This document shows, in pieces, positions 48,352 to 57,714 of a stretch of 64,000 bases of DNA (within the stretch, counting starts at the first letter, position 1; each line of letters starts with the position of its first letter). The stretch lies in contig NC_049989.1 of the NCBI RefSeq assembly GCF_000003815.2, positions 22,643,571 through 22,707,570 of the forward strand, written 5' to 3'. This DNA comes from Branchiostoma floridae (Eukaryota > Chordata > Leptocardii > Amphioxiformes > Branchiostomatidae). The notes beneath the pieces were generated by a model, which searched no databases, was not told where the DNA came from, and worked only from the letters and a program-made list of their open reading frames with translations. The translations under genes and the position numbers were made by a program.

Positions 48352-49285
48352 CCTACAACATGTACCGGCAATGGTCAAGTGGGTACCAACATGTACCGGT
48401 AAAATGGCCTAGTGGGTACCTACAACATGTACCGGCAATGGCCTAGTGGGTACCTACAACATGTACCGGTAAAATGGCCTAGTGGGTCCCTACAACATGT
48501 ACCGGTAAAATGGCCAAGTGGGTCCCTACAACATGTACCGGCAATGGTCAAGTGCGTACCAACATGTACCGGCAATGGTCAAGTGCGTACCAACATGTAC
48601 CGGCAATGGTCAAGAGCGTACCTACAACAAGAACCGGTAAAATGGCCAAGTGGGTACCTACAACATGTACCGGTAAAATGGCCAAGTAGGTACCTACAAC
48701 ATGTACCGGTAAAATGGCCAAGTAGGTACCTACAACATGTACCGGCAATGGCCTAGTGGGTACCTACAATATGTACCGGTAAAATGGCCAAGTGGGTCCC
48801 TACAATATGTACCGGTAAAATGGCCAAGTGGGTACCAACAACATGTACCGGCAATGGTCAAGTGGGTCCCTACAATATGTACCGGTAAAATGGCCAAGTA
48901 GGTACCTACAACATGTACCGGCAATGGCCTAGTGGGTACCTACAATATGTACCGGTAAAATGGCCAAGTGGGTCCCTACAATATGTACCGGTAAAATGGC
49001 CAAGTGGGTACCAACAACATGTACCGGCAATGGCCAAGTGGGTCCCTACAATATGTACCGGTAAAATGGCCAAGTAGGTACCTACAACATGTACCGGCAA
49101 TGGCCTAGTGGGTACCTACAATATGTACCGGTAAAATGGCCAAGTGGGTCCCTACAACATGTACCGGTAAAATGGCCAAGTGGGTACCTACAACAAGTAC
49201 CGGTAAAATGGCCAAGTGGGTCCCTACAACATGTACCGGTAAAATGGCCAAGTGGGCCCCTACAACATGTACCGCCAATGGCCAA
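48352..49285. repeat. About 36-bp minisatellite with a 176-bp higher-order unit
   Basis: The core is ATGTACCGGTAAAATGG, alternating with ATGTACCGGCAATGG and AAGTGGGTACC or CTAGTGGGTACC. A five-monomer block recurs every 176 bp, at 48724, 48900 and 49076. Confidence 0.95.
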
Positions 49286-49369
49286 GTAGGCGCTAGGAAT
49301 ATTTTGTGAAATCAGTATGTTTACCCAGATAATGGCGGGTAGGGAAAAATGAAATGCTCCTAATCTTAA

Positions 49370-50284
49370 CCCTATCCAGACTGGGCTTTTTGGGCCTTTA
49401 AATTCCCTAAGGCGGGGACGCGTCATTCGCCCCCCCCCCTTCGTATTTTCAAAACGGCTTACTGTACGATCACCAAATTTGCAGGGGGAGTTGTGCTCAT
49501 CGAGTTTCAGAATTCCTGAATTTTTTCTATCATTATGACGTAATATGACGTATTATGACGTCATTAATTGATATTTTTGGCTAAAACGGGGAATTCCCAT
49601 AATACCTAAATATCTTACTCAAAAAGTTACCAATAAAGGTTTCTTATTAATATTTAAGTGTTATAAGACTTCTGTTGTCAAAAGCCGACGCAACGACGTC
49701 AAAATGACGTCATAGAATGACGTCATCTGTAGTTTAGCTATCCGCCATCTTGGATTATGAACCTTAAATTTTTCAAGATACATTTTTTCAACATATAACG
49801 CTTAAACCCCATGAAAATGGATTAGAAATGTTCACATGAATGTTTTCTGTAAGAAAATACCACGTAGTGATGAAATCTGAGTGAAAATAAGCTTGTTATA
49901 CTTTAAATCATGATATTGTCGGCCATGTTGGATTTTGACCAATTACGTCATCTCATTAGCATAATTTATGAATATTTAATTATAAATGTTTAACTAAGAT
50001 GTATTGGATATTAAAGATATATGAAAAGAAGTTTAGTTTAGCAAGAAAATCTTAAAATCCCATTGTTTAAACCAAAATTAGTGATTTTTGTAAAATTTGC
50101 TTTTCAGAAACCCGTTGCCATGGCAACACGAAAAATCATAAACTTAGCCATTTTTTAAATTGTTGCCAACAATATTTTAGGAAAACTCACCAAGTTTGGT
50201 TGTTCTAGCACAAGCCGTTTGGGACCTATAGGAGGTCAAAGTTGGCGCGGACACTTTTAGCCCCCCCCCCCAGTCTGGATAGGG
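49370..50284. mobile_element. piggyBac-like MITE, 915 bp, perfect 16-bp inverted ends and TTAA duplication
   Basis: The ends are CCCTATCCAGACTGGG at 49370-49385 and its exact reverse complement at 50269-50284. TTAA flanks the element at 49366-49369 and 50285-50288. A TTAA target duplication and ends starting CCC are hallmarks of piggyBac transposons. The interior is AT-rich and noncoding, with several ATGACGTCAT-like words and C-runs near both ends. It has no transposase frame, so it would need one in trans. Confidence 0.85.
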
Positions 50285-50364
50285 TTAAGAGATTTCCGTT
50301 AATTAGAAAAAAAAAGGTTTTCGGAGATCTACAGAATTGAAAGCCCGGGGAAATGTCGGCGCTA

Positions 50365-50510
50365 TGTGCCACCCTCCCGTATTAGTGCTGAACGGTCCCC
50401 TATGTGCCTACCCTCCCGTATTAGTGCTGAACGGTCCCCTGTGTGCCTACCCTCCCGTATTGGTGCTGAACGGTCCCCTGTGTGCCTTCCCTCCCGAATG
50501 GTCCCCTGAC
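50365..50510. repeat. 39-bp minisatellite, 3-4 copies
   Basis: The core is CTCCCGTATTAGTGCTGAAC followed by GGTCCCCTGTGTGCC. Confidence 0.9.
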
Positions 50511-50579
50511 ATTACCGATTGATCCCTGCCCGCCAGGAAAGGCCTCCCGGAAGTGACGTTCTTATATTTGCTCCTGTAA

Positions 50580-51135
50580 GTCCGTCTTACCTGGCTTTAT
50601 TGGTTCCGGACAAGCTGAAAACCACTGTTCTGTCTTACGCGGTTTTATTGGTCCGGACAAGCTGAAAACCACTGTTCTGTCTTACGCGGTTTTATTGGTC
50701 CGGACAAGCTGAAAACCACTCTTCCGTCTTACGTGGTTTTATTGGTCCGGACAAGCTGAAAACCACTGTTCCGTCTTACGTGGTTTTATTGGTCCGGACA
50801 AGCTGAAAACCACTGTTCCGTCTTACGTGGTTTTATTGGTCCGGACAAGCTGAAAACCACTGTTCCGTCTTACGTGGTTTTATTGGTCCGGACAAGCTGA
50901 AAACCACTCTTCCGTCTTACGTGGTTTTATTGGTCCGGACAAGCTGAAAACCACTGTTCCGTCTTACGTGGTTTTATTGGTCCGGACAAGCTGAAAACCA
51001 CTGTTCTGTCTTACGCGGTTTTATTGGTCCGGACAAGCTGAAAACCACTGTTCTGTCTTACGTGGTTTTATTGGTCCGGACAAGCTGAAAACCACTCTTA
51101 CGTCTTACGCGGTTTTATTGGTCCGGATGAGCTGC
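50580..51135. repeat. 47-bp minisatellite, about 11 copies, each with a CCAAT box
   Basis: The core is TTATTGGTCCGGACAAGC, then TGAAAACCACTGTTC. GGTCCGGACC-like half palindromes and ATTGG are in every unit. Period 47 measured at 50643/50690. Confidence 0.95.
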
Positions 51136-51782
51136 TTGGGACTGTGTGCGGCCAGCTTAACGATGAGCCGCTTCTTACGGGAGCTAATCCTTCCCGCAAT
51201 CCGCTTCTTACGTGGGATGAAGTTTGCGTTTCAGTTTGCAGAAAACTCGGTGTAGACAAAACAATAATACGTCATGGCGTTACAGAGCGTCACCATTGCC
51301 GGGCCGTGTGCAAAAGTTTCACCACGAAGTACGATCCCAATCTTTGGTGACGTACTGGAGGCACCGGCACATATTGATGACGTGGGCACATGTCCCACCA
51401 TCGTGTAGACTGCAGCCGTTAATTTCCTACGTTCAAGTTCATTTTATCGCTTTTTCTTCCAGTCCCGGGATGTTTCTGCACCTCTCCTCACAGTGCGCAT
51501 GCGCAAACAACGCACACAGCAGCGTTCTGATGAAGGAGAAATTCCAATATCTAAACTACGGTAAAATGCAGCATTTTTGTGGAGTGAATTGATATCTAAA
51601 CTACGGTAGAATCCGGACACACTGCAGCATTTCTGTGGAACATATCCAGTAGAAGCAGACACGGAGAAACGCGTCCATAAACAAGCCAGGCATGCGAGGT
51701 TTGACAGGAACGTTTTTTCGCGTGGAAGAAAGTGTTTTATGACTTTGGCGTGTCCGGGATGACTTTGCCGCATTGTTCGGGC

Positions 51783-51795
51783 GTTGCTAGGTGAC
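51783..51795 (-). promoter_or_regulatory. RFX X-box (GTCACCTAGCAAC on minus)
   Basis: Matches the two-half-site RFX consensus (GTNNCC, 1-2 bp, GCAAC). It lies 29 bases before the ATG at 51825. RFX factors drive ciliary genes in animals. Confidence 0.45.
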
Positions 51796-51824
51796 AGCGA
51801 TAAAAGCCAACCGCCCCGCAAACC

Positions 51825-51983
51825 ATGGAAGACGAATTGGAGCGATACGGGACCGACTTCTCCCGCCAAAACGCTGCTGTCTGGCTTCGAGGAAAGGCTG
51901 AACTTTATCTCAAAATAACAATGATCTGTTCGGTTCTGAAAGCTTTTTTTTTACAGATCACCCACATCAAAGCCAAAGACTGA
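51825..51983 (+). CDS. Candidate start of an unrecognised gene behind an X-box
   Basis: ACCATGG gives an ideal vertebrate-type Kozak context. The frame reads MEDELERYGTDFSRQNAAVW, then LRGKAELYLK, and stops after 52 codons at 51981-51983. The first 30 residues look like a soluble charged protein; after them the frame becomes low in information and includes a T-run. A true exon may therefore end before the stop, but I see no strong GT donor. A canonical RFX X-box (GTTGCTAGGTGAC, 51783-51795) sits 29 bases upstream, as in many ciliary-gene promoters. Function is not assigned. It could also be a chance open frame. Confidence 0.25.
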   Translation: MEDELERYGTDFSRQNAAVWLRGKAELYLKITMICSVLKAFFLQITHIKAKD

Positions 51984-52262
51984 ATTGCTTGGGGATAATT
52001 AACAATCCTCACGCCATATCAGGTTACAGAAGGTTCTCCTGCTCGCGCCTCACAGTTGCCTGCTTAGCCTCAGGAAAACCAGCCCGGTCCGCTCGGGCTT
52101 ACCTCCCCACGTCTGCTTGGAGATTACCTCCGCAAAACCACACCAGTGACGTTCCGACGTCCCAGCGTCGTGACGTCACGCCCGCCCACCTGGTCACCCG
52201 GCTGACGTCACGTGACGCACGCCGGCGGCCGGACAGATCGATCCACATCTGTCAGAACCGCC

Positions 52263-53117
52263 GTAGCCATGGCAACCTGACTCCCATCTCCGCGGCGACC
52301 GTTCGGTCGTCTGAACATGTCTAGAGGAGGACAGGCAGCTGGAGAGAAAGTCTCACCTGCCGGAGCAATTCACTTTTACTTTCACCTACCGAACATGAAC
52401 AGGGGCACCTCAAAAAGTTTTGAAATCTCTAGCAACAATACTGAATATTGACATATTAAATACGGCAAAAACCGGTAGCTGCTGTCCTCTTCTCATGAGT
52501 CGGAGTTTAAATCAGCTTTATTGGGTTTAGGACAAACATACAGGACAAGATGAATGCCGCTGATTGACGTGATTTCTGATCTTTCCTCAGTGATTTTCTC
52601 GCTATCTTGTATACCGGAGGCTCGTGCTGTGTCAGGACAGATTTGACTGACGTGCTTTCTCATCTCTCCTTATTGCTACCGGTATCTTGTGGGGCATGTC
52701 AGCTTTGTGCGCCTTTAGCGGCCGTTTGGCCATCTGACCTCCAGACGACCTTCAGACGACCTGCGGCTGCTTAAGACATTTTACTTCTTGTTCCGCTGAT
52801 TTCCCTGCGGCCCGCTCTGAACCAACTTTCCCTTTCAAGCGTTTATACGTGTTCATTTATATCATGTCGAAACGCGGAGCGTGTTTCAAAAACTCCGGTC
52901 TGCCTATAATCCGCACTGATAGTCAATCATTATATGGGCGGGAAGACCTGTAACCATGGCAACACGACGCTAGACATGCAGGTCTATCGCCTGCGCTGAT
53001 GTCAATATTCAGGACTGTAACCATGGTAACACCGCGCTGTACCGCGCCCTTTCCCACCTGCCTAACGTCTGATGTTGATGTCAATCATTAGGGTCTGGAG
53101 ATGGTAACCATGGCAAC
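52263..53117. promoter_or_regulatory. Cluster of four further X-box-like palindromes
   Basis: GTAGCCATGGCAAC at 52263-52276, GTAACCATGGCAAC at 52950-52963, GTAACCATGGTAAC at 53017-53030 and GTAACCATGGCAAC at 53104-53117. The last three lie in diverged copies of a segment that also shares a GATGTCAAT word. No gene is recognised beside them. Confidence 0.4.
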
Positions 53118-53690
53118 ACAGCGCACCCCAATCCCACCAAGTTCAGCGTCGATCGACATCACATGCTGTGTCGTCACTCCGGGAGCTGTGACGTCAGCGC
53201 ACGTCATCAGGTGACGCGGATCCCCGCGGGTTTTACCGGGTGCGTCACGTGACGGCCGTAACCCCGCAGAAAAGTACTTCAGAAAAGTGCAAGTATGTTA
53301 CACGATTCCTTTAATCCATGCCTACTGTTGCGCAAGCCCTTGTCCCGGCCGTTTCTGTTGCGCGTGAGGTTTGAGCCCGCGACTTTCTTCAGTCGTGAAG
53401 TTTAGTTGAAGACTAGAGTGGAATTTGTTATCACCAAGCAGAACGCTTGCAGATAGATGTGCAAAAGTTAGGTGTGACGGGTCGTTCAGTGTAATATAAC
53501 CAGCTGCTACCGCACCGCGTGCCTGCGAAGCTGGTGAGTCACGCCGAACGGCGGTTATACTGGCTATATAGATACAGATACAGAAGACTTTGGTGTACGA
53601 CTGGTGGTCACAGCGGGGTTCCCAACAGCGACATCTGGCGGCAGGCACAAAGTTCACACCGCGCACGTGTGCGTAAAGAATCCGTCACAT
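52330..53690. other. Low-repeat DNA with X-boxes and CRE-like words
   Basis: No exon was supported. TGACGTCA words at about 52170, 52203 and 53191 and the X-box cluster make it look regulatory. Confidence 0.35.
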
Positions 53691-54920
53691 GGACCCAAAC
53701 CGCCGAAACAGACCTACTGGCCACACATGGACCCAAACCGCTGATGCAAACCTACTGGCCACACATGGACCCAATCCACTGATGCAGACCTACTGGCCAC
53801 ACATGGACCCAAACCGCCGAAACAGACCTACTGGCCACACATGGACCCAAACCGCTGATGCAAACCTACTGGCCACACATGGACCCAATCCACTGATGCA
53901 GACCTACTGGCCACACATGGACCAAACTGCTGATGCAGACCTACTGGCCACACATGGACCCAAACCACTGATGCAGACCTACTGGCCACACACGGACCCA
54001 AACCACTGATGCAGACCTACTGGCCACACTAGGACCCAAACCGCTGTTTCAGACCTACTGGCCACACATGGACCCAAACCGCTGATGCAGACCTACCGGC
54101 CACACATGGACCAAACCGCTTATGCAGACCTACTGGCCACACATGGACCCAAACCGCTGATGCAGACCTAGTGGCCACACATGGACCCAAACCGCTGTTT
54201 CAGACCTACTGGCCATACATGGACCCAAACCGCCGTTTCAGACCTACTGGCCACACATGGACCCAAACCGCCGATGCAGACCTACTGGCCACACATGGAC
54301 CCAAACCGCCGATGCAGACCTACTGGCCACACATGGACCCAAACCGCCGATGCAGACCTACTGGCTACACATGGACCAGACCGTTGATGCAGACATAGCT
54401 ACTGGCCACACATGGACCCAAAACACTGATGCAGACCTACTGGCCACACATGGACCAAACCGCCGATGCAGACCTACTGGCCACACATGGACCCAAACTG
54501 CTGATGCAGACCTACTGGCCACACATGGACCCAAACCGCCGATGCAGACCTACTGGCCACACATGGACCCAAACCGCCGATGCAGACCTACTGGCTACAC
54601 ATGGACCAAACCGTTGATGCAGACCTACTGGCCACACATGGACCCAAAACACTGATGCAGACCTACTGGCCACACATGGACCAAACCGCTGATGCAGACC
54701 TACTGGCCACACATGGACCCAAACTGCCGATGTAGGCCTACTGGCCACACATGGACCCAAACTGCCGATGTAGGCCTACTGGCCACACATGGACCCAAAT
54801 TGCTGTTTCAGACCTACTGGCCTCACATGGAACCAAACCACTGATGCAGACCTACTGGCCACACATGGACCCAAACCACTGATGCAGACCTACTGGCCAC
54901 ACATGGACCCAAACCGCTGG
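53690..54920. repeat. 38-bp minisatellite, about 32 copies, with higher-order blocks
   Basis: The core is GGCCACACATGGACCC, with AAACCGCTGATGCAGACC following. A three-monomer block (114 bp) repeats at 53701 and 53815, and a longer block with the rare AAAACACTGATG variant recurs near 54420 and 54650. Confidence 0.95.
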
Positions 54921-54923
54921 GTC

Positions 54924-55021
54924 ATATAGCAAGGTTTTGGCACAACCAGGGAATACTTACTTTCAACGTTTCGATGTCTATCATACACCATTATCAGGGT
55001 AGAATGACTGGAAACTACTTC
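54924..55021 (-). repeat. Left arm of the Penelope-like inverted repeat
   Basis: This is an inverted copy of 55142-55236 with scattered differences and small gaps. Shared words include GGCACAACCAGGGA and GGGTAGAATGACTGGAAACT. On the minus strand it reads CCCTGATAATGG followed by GACATCGAAACGTTG. Confidence 0.75.
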
Positions 55022-55141
55022 TGGATCAGAAAATCAGCTCCAGTCATGAACAGAGACGAGGGGGAATACAAGCTGAGCCACGTTTGGGACGGCATTCTTG
55101 CTGCTGCAGCGCCACCTACATCGGCTATAAGTAGCAGGAAG

Positions 55142-55236
55142 AAGCAGTTTCCAGTCATTCTACCCTGATGATTGTGTCTGATAGACATCAAAACGCCGTA
55201 CGTACTCCCTGGTTGTGCCTAAAGAACCTTACTATA
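55142..55236 (+). repeat. Right arm of the Penelope-like inverted repeat
   Basis: On the plus strand it reads CCCTGATGATTG followed by GACATCAAAACG, overlapping the stop codon of the coding remnant. It ends in an A+T-rich stretch with repeated CATATGATTC words (55236-55330). Confidence 0.75.
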
Positions 55237-55329
55237 TCACATCATACTATATAATACCATACCGCATCATATCATTCACATTATATGATTCATACCATAT
55301 GATTCATATCGTACCATACCAAACCAATC

Positions 55330-56255
55330 ATATTGTGTTTAATGATTTTTTCTGTTTGGTGGAAGAAAAGATTCCGTTTTAGACTGACCCAGCGGGGCAT
55401 TAAAACATCCGTACAAGTTGATTATCTACAAGTGTGTCACGTTGTACATCCTCCACAGTCTAAACAAGTTCCACTGCTGTTTCCCAGAGTCTGCAGGTCT
55501 TTGTGTCATTGCATCCTTCACGTGGGTGTCGTCTTACGTGGCGTCGGGTTCTTCCTGTAGGTGTGGTTACCATGCCAACAGCGGGGCCAGTGCAGAAAGC
55601 ACAACTTTGTGTCACGTGGCGTCTTTAGCTGTATGTGTGACTCCCTAGGACTGGTGCAGGAAGTACTTTGTCTAATCACACTTTTCAAGTTTCGGACACT
55701 GACTTATATCTTAAAACGTACCTTTATAAAAATATGAAAATAGTTTGCAGAATACAAATATGAAGAAATCAAATTGGTTACAAATTTACAATGCTGACCT
55801 TTGAGGTATCGGCGATTTAACAGGAAGTCATGACTGCCATTTCTGCAAACAGAACGGGCTCACCGTACATGCAGGGCAGGTGAGAATGGACGGGCTCATA
55901 TGAACACTTGGAAATTCCATCTCTATTGGCCAGGTAATTCCATTTAGAGAGAAAGAGGGACCAAAAAGTATGGGTAAGGTCAATTCTGTCCTACCATGCA
56001 TGTTCAGGTCAGTCCATCCATTCTCCTCATACTTTATCTTTGATCAAATAAACCATTCAAAACATTCATAACTAGATGCAAGAAGGACTAAAATCTAAGA
56101 TACATGTATGTTTTGAACTTACACAGTAGACATAGATTTTGTAGATATGATAAGCATTTTATGCAAGTAAAATTTTTTTCTCTCTGGTGCCTCAAGTTGT
56201 CAGTGCCGCAATCTGCACAACTCTCATCTGATCTGTCCCTACCAAACAGTGGGGT
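55330..56255. other. Low-repeat A+T-rich DNA
   Basis: No gene recognised. The word CACGTGGGTGTCGTC / CACGTGGCGTC occurs twice near 55520 and 55615. Confidence 0.45.
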
Positions 56256-56261
56256 GATACC

Positions 56262-56490
56262 CCTTAGTGGTGTGAGACCGTGCTGAACCCCACAGTGGTG
56301 TGAGACCGTGCTGAAACCCCACAGTGGTGTGAGACCGTGCTGAACCCCACAGTGGTGTGAGACCGTGCTGAACCCCACAGTGGTGTGAGACCCCACAGTG
56401 GTGTGAGACCTTGCTGAACCCCACAGTGGTGTGAGACCACGCTGAACCCCACAGTGGTGTGAGACCTTGCTGAACCCCACAGTGGTGTGT
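56262..56490. repeat. 28-bp minisatellite, about 8 copies, beside the last exon
   Basis: The core is CCCACAGTGGTGTGAGACC, with GTGCTGAA or TTGCTGAA. Related GGTGTGAGACCC words lie inside the coding exon at about 56615 and 56650. Confidence 0.92.
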
Positions 56491-56509
56491 AACTTTACTG
56501 TAACCCTCA

Positions 56510-56806
56510 TCAGAAGACAGGGTCATCTTCCGTGCTGCACAGTCTGTACAGATACATCCCGCCCAGGGCCACAATCTGCAGGACTCTCATCAGCCCTAGC
56601 CCCTGCCAAACGGAGGTGTGAGACCCCTCCATGGCTCCCCCCACTGCGGTGTGAGACCCAGTGCTGCCCATCTGTATGCTGTGCACCACCAGCTGGGTGT
56701 ACACCAGGATGATTGACAGCTTGACGGCTAGAGGAGATGTCCAGGCACTGATGAGAGAGCGACCAGCCTCCTCCTCCTCCTCATGGCTGGACCAGCTCTC
56801 CTCTTT
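56510..56806 (-). CDS. Last exon of an unrecognised probable membrane protein (3' end only)
   Basis: An acceptor TTGTGTTCCTGCAG ends at 56807. From 56806 a frame of 98 residues runs to TGA at 56512-56510. It starts KEESWSSHEEEEEAGRSLIS, giving an acidic segment. Two hydrophobic stretches follow, AVKLSIILVYTQLVVHSIQ and GLGLMRVLQIVALGGMYLY, each long enough to cross a membrane. It ends RLCSTEDDPVF. The other two frames close within 8 and 22 codons, so only phase 0 is possible. Upstream exons would lie to the right but none was identified. Between the hydrophobic stretches is a repeated SHT motif related to the 28-bp minisatellite just downstream. I do not recognise the family. Confidence 0.45.
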   Translation of the reverse strand, partial: KEESWSSHEEEEEAGRSLISAWTSPLAVKLSIILVYTQLVVHSIQMGSTGSHTAVGGAMEGSHTSVWQGLGLMRVLQIVALGGMYLYRLCSTEDDPVF

Positions 56807-56821
56807 CTGCAGGAACACAAC

Positions 56822-56967
56822 ATGTTCTAGAATCAGTTTCACCTTATTTAGTTAACCAGGACATTCTAGAATCAGTTTCACCTTATTAAGTTAACCAGGA
56901 CACCTTATTTAGTTAACCAGGACACCTTATTTAGTTAACCAGGACACCTTATTTAGTTAACTAGGAC
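56822..56967. repeat. 24-bp minisatellite, about 5 copies
   Basis: The core is CACCTTATTTAGTTAACCAG. It lies immediately upstream of the acceptor at 56807 on the minus strand, so it occupies the intron end. Confidence 0.85.
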
Positions 56968-56969
56968 AT

Positions 56970-57435
56970 TCACACCACCTTCTGCCGGTTCTCATGCTTC
57001 CATTTTGATAAGGGAAAACCCTGATCAAAATGAAATAAAAGTCAACTGAATAAACATTAATAAATAAGTAGAAATTTCAAATAAGAAATAACAATAATAA
57101 CTCAAGATAACAGTAATGTATGCCTGTTCAGACACCAGATCATAACTAGAAAGGCACTTTCTGAAAGATGAAGACTGTTTTCCTATAGACAATACAGTAA
57201 CTATTCCATTAGGTTCGCCCTATAGTATTCTGTACAACAACAAAAACAAATGCCAAATAGTATTACTCAAGCAACTGGATATGATTTTGGAAATTGTCAG
57301 ACGTTTTAGATAATCTTATTAGAGACCAGATTTTATATCCTAACGAAGAATTGATATGCAACGGAGATGAAAACAACTTTTAGTATTCCAATAGGAAACA
57401 AAACTGAGATTACAACAAAGTTGATGCAAATAAGT
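56970..57435. other. A+T-rich low-repeat DNA
   Basis: Contains the hairpin at 57001-57032 but no gene. Confidence 0.45.
57001..57032. repeat. Short perfect-type hairpin
   Basis: CATTTTGATAAGGG (57001-57014) pairs with CCCTGATCAAAATG (57019-57032), 13 of 14 bases, around AAAA. It has no T-run and is in animal DNA, so it is not a bacterial terminator. It may be an end of a degraded element. Confidence 0.5.
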
Positions 57436-57439
57436 TAAC

Positions 57440-57556
57440 TAGCTCTTCAAACGGATTTCTTCAGTGTCACTGACGAAATAGACTCGGCTGGGGATCAAAC
57501 TCACGACCTACCGAATGCAAGGCAGACACTCTACCCACTCGACCATTGCACTGCTA
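57440..57556 (-). mobile_element. tRNA-derived SINE head (Ala-like), minus strand
   Basis: On the minus strand, box A TGGTCGAGTGGG (57545-57534) and box B GAGTTTGATCCCC (57502-57490) are spaced as in a tRNA. The region between holds CCTTGCATTC, compatible with a TGC (Ala) anticodon. The stems do not pair well enough for a functional tRNA. The body to its left has no clear end. Confidence 0.55.
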
Positions 57557-57714
57557 CCTCTGACATCAGAAATGTACAGGCCCTGAACCTGTAACTCCCA
57601 AATCAATAATGTACAGGCCCTAAATCTTTAACTCCAGGTTCAGTAATGTACAGGCCCTAGACGGACCTGTAACTCCAACATCAGTAATGTAAAGCTCTCA
57701 ACTGTGTGGGACAT

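Larger units (their letters stand above)
54924..55236 (+). mobile_element. Penelope-like retroelement fragment with inverted tail copies
   Basis: On the plus strand a frame reads WIRKSAPVMNRDEGEYKLSH followed by VWDGIL and ends at TGA near 55168. This resembles the segment after the GIY-YIG endonuclease at the C terminus of Penelope-like polyproteins, usually of the form IRxxxPxxNRDEGxYxLSHxWD. The tail after the stop (55142-55236) is repeated in inverted orientation at 54924-55021, so the coding scrap lies between two head-to-head tail copies. Only the last 50 or so codons remain, so it is dead. The family is assigned by motif memory, not by a search. Confidence 0.6.

Noticed and set aside
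51444-51869. 141-codon minus-strand frame
   Set aside because: It runs antisense over the X-box and candidate start and includes a local duplication. No recognisable domain.
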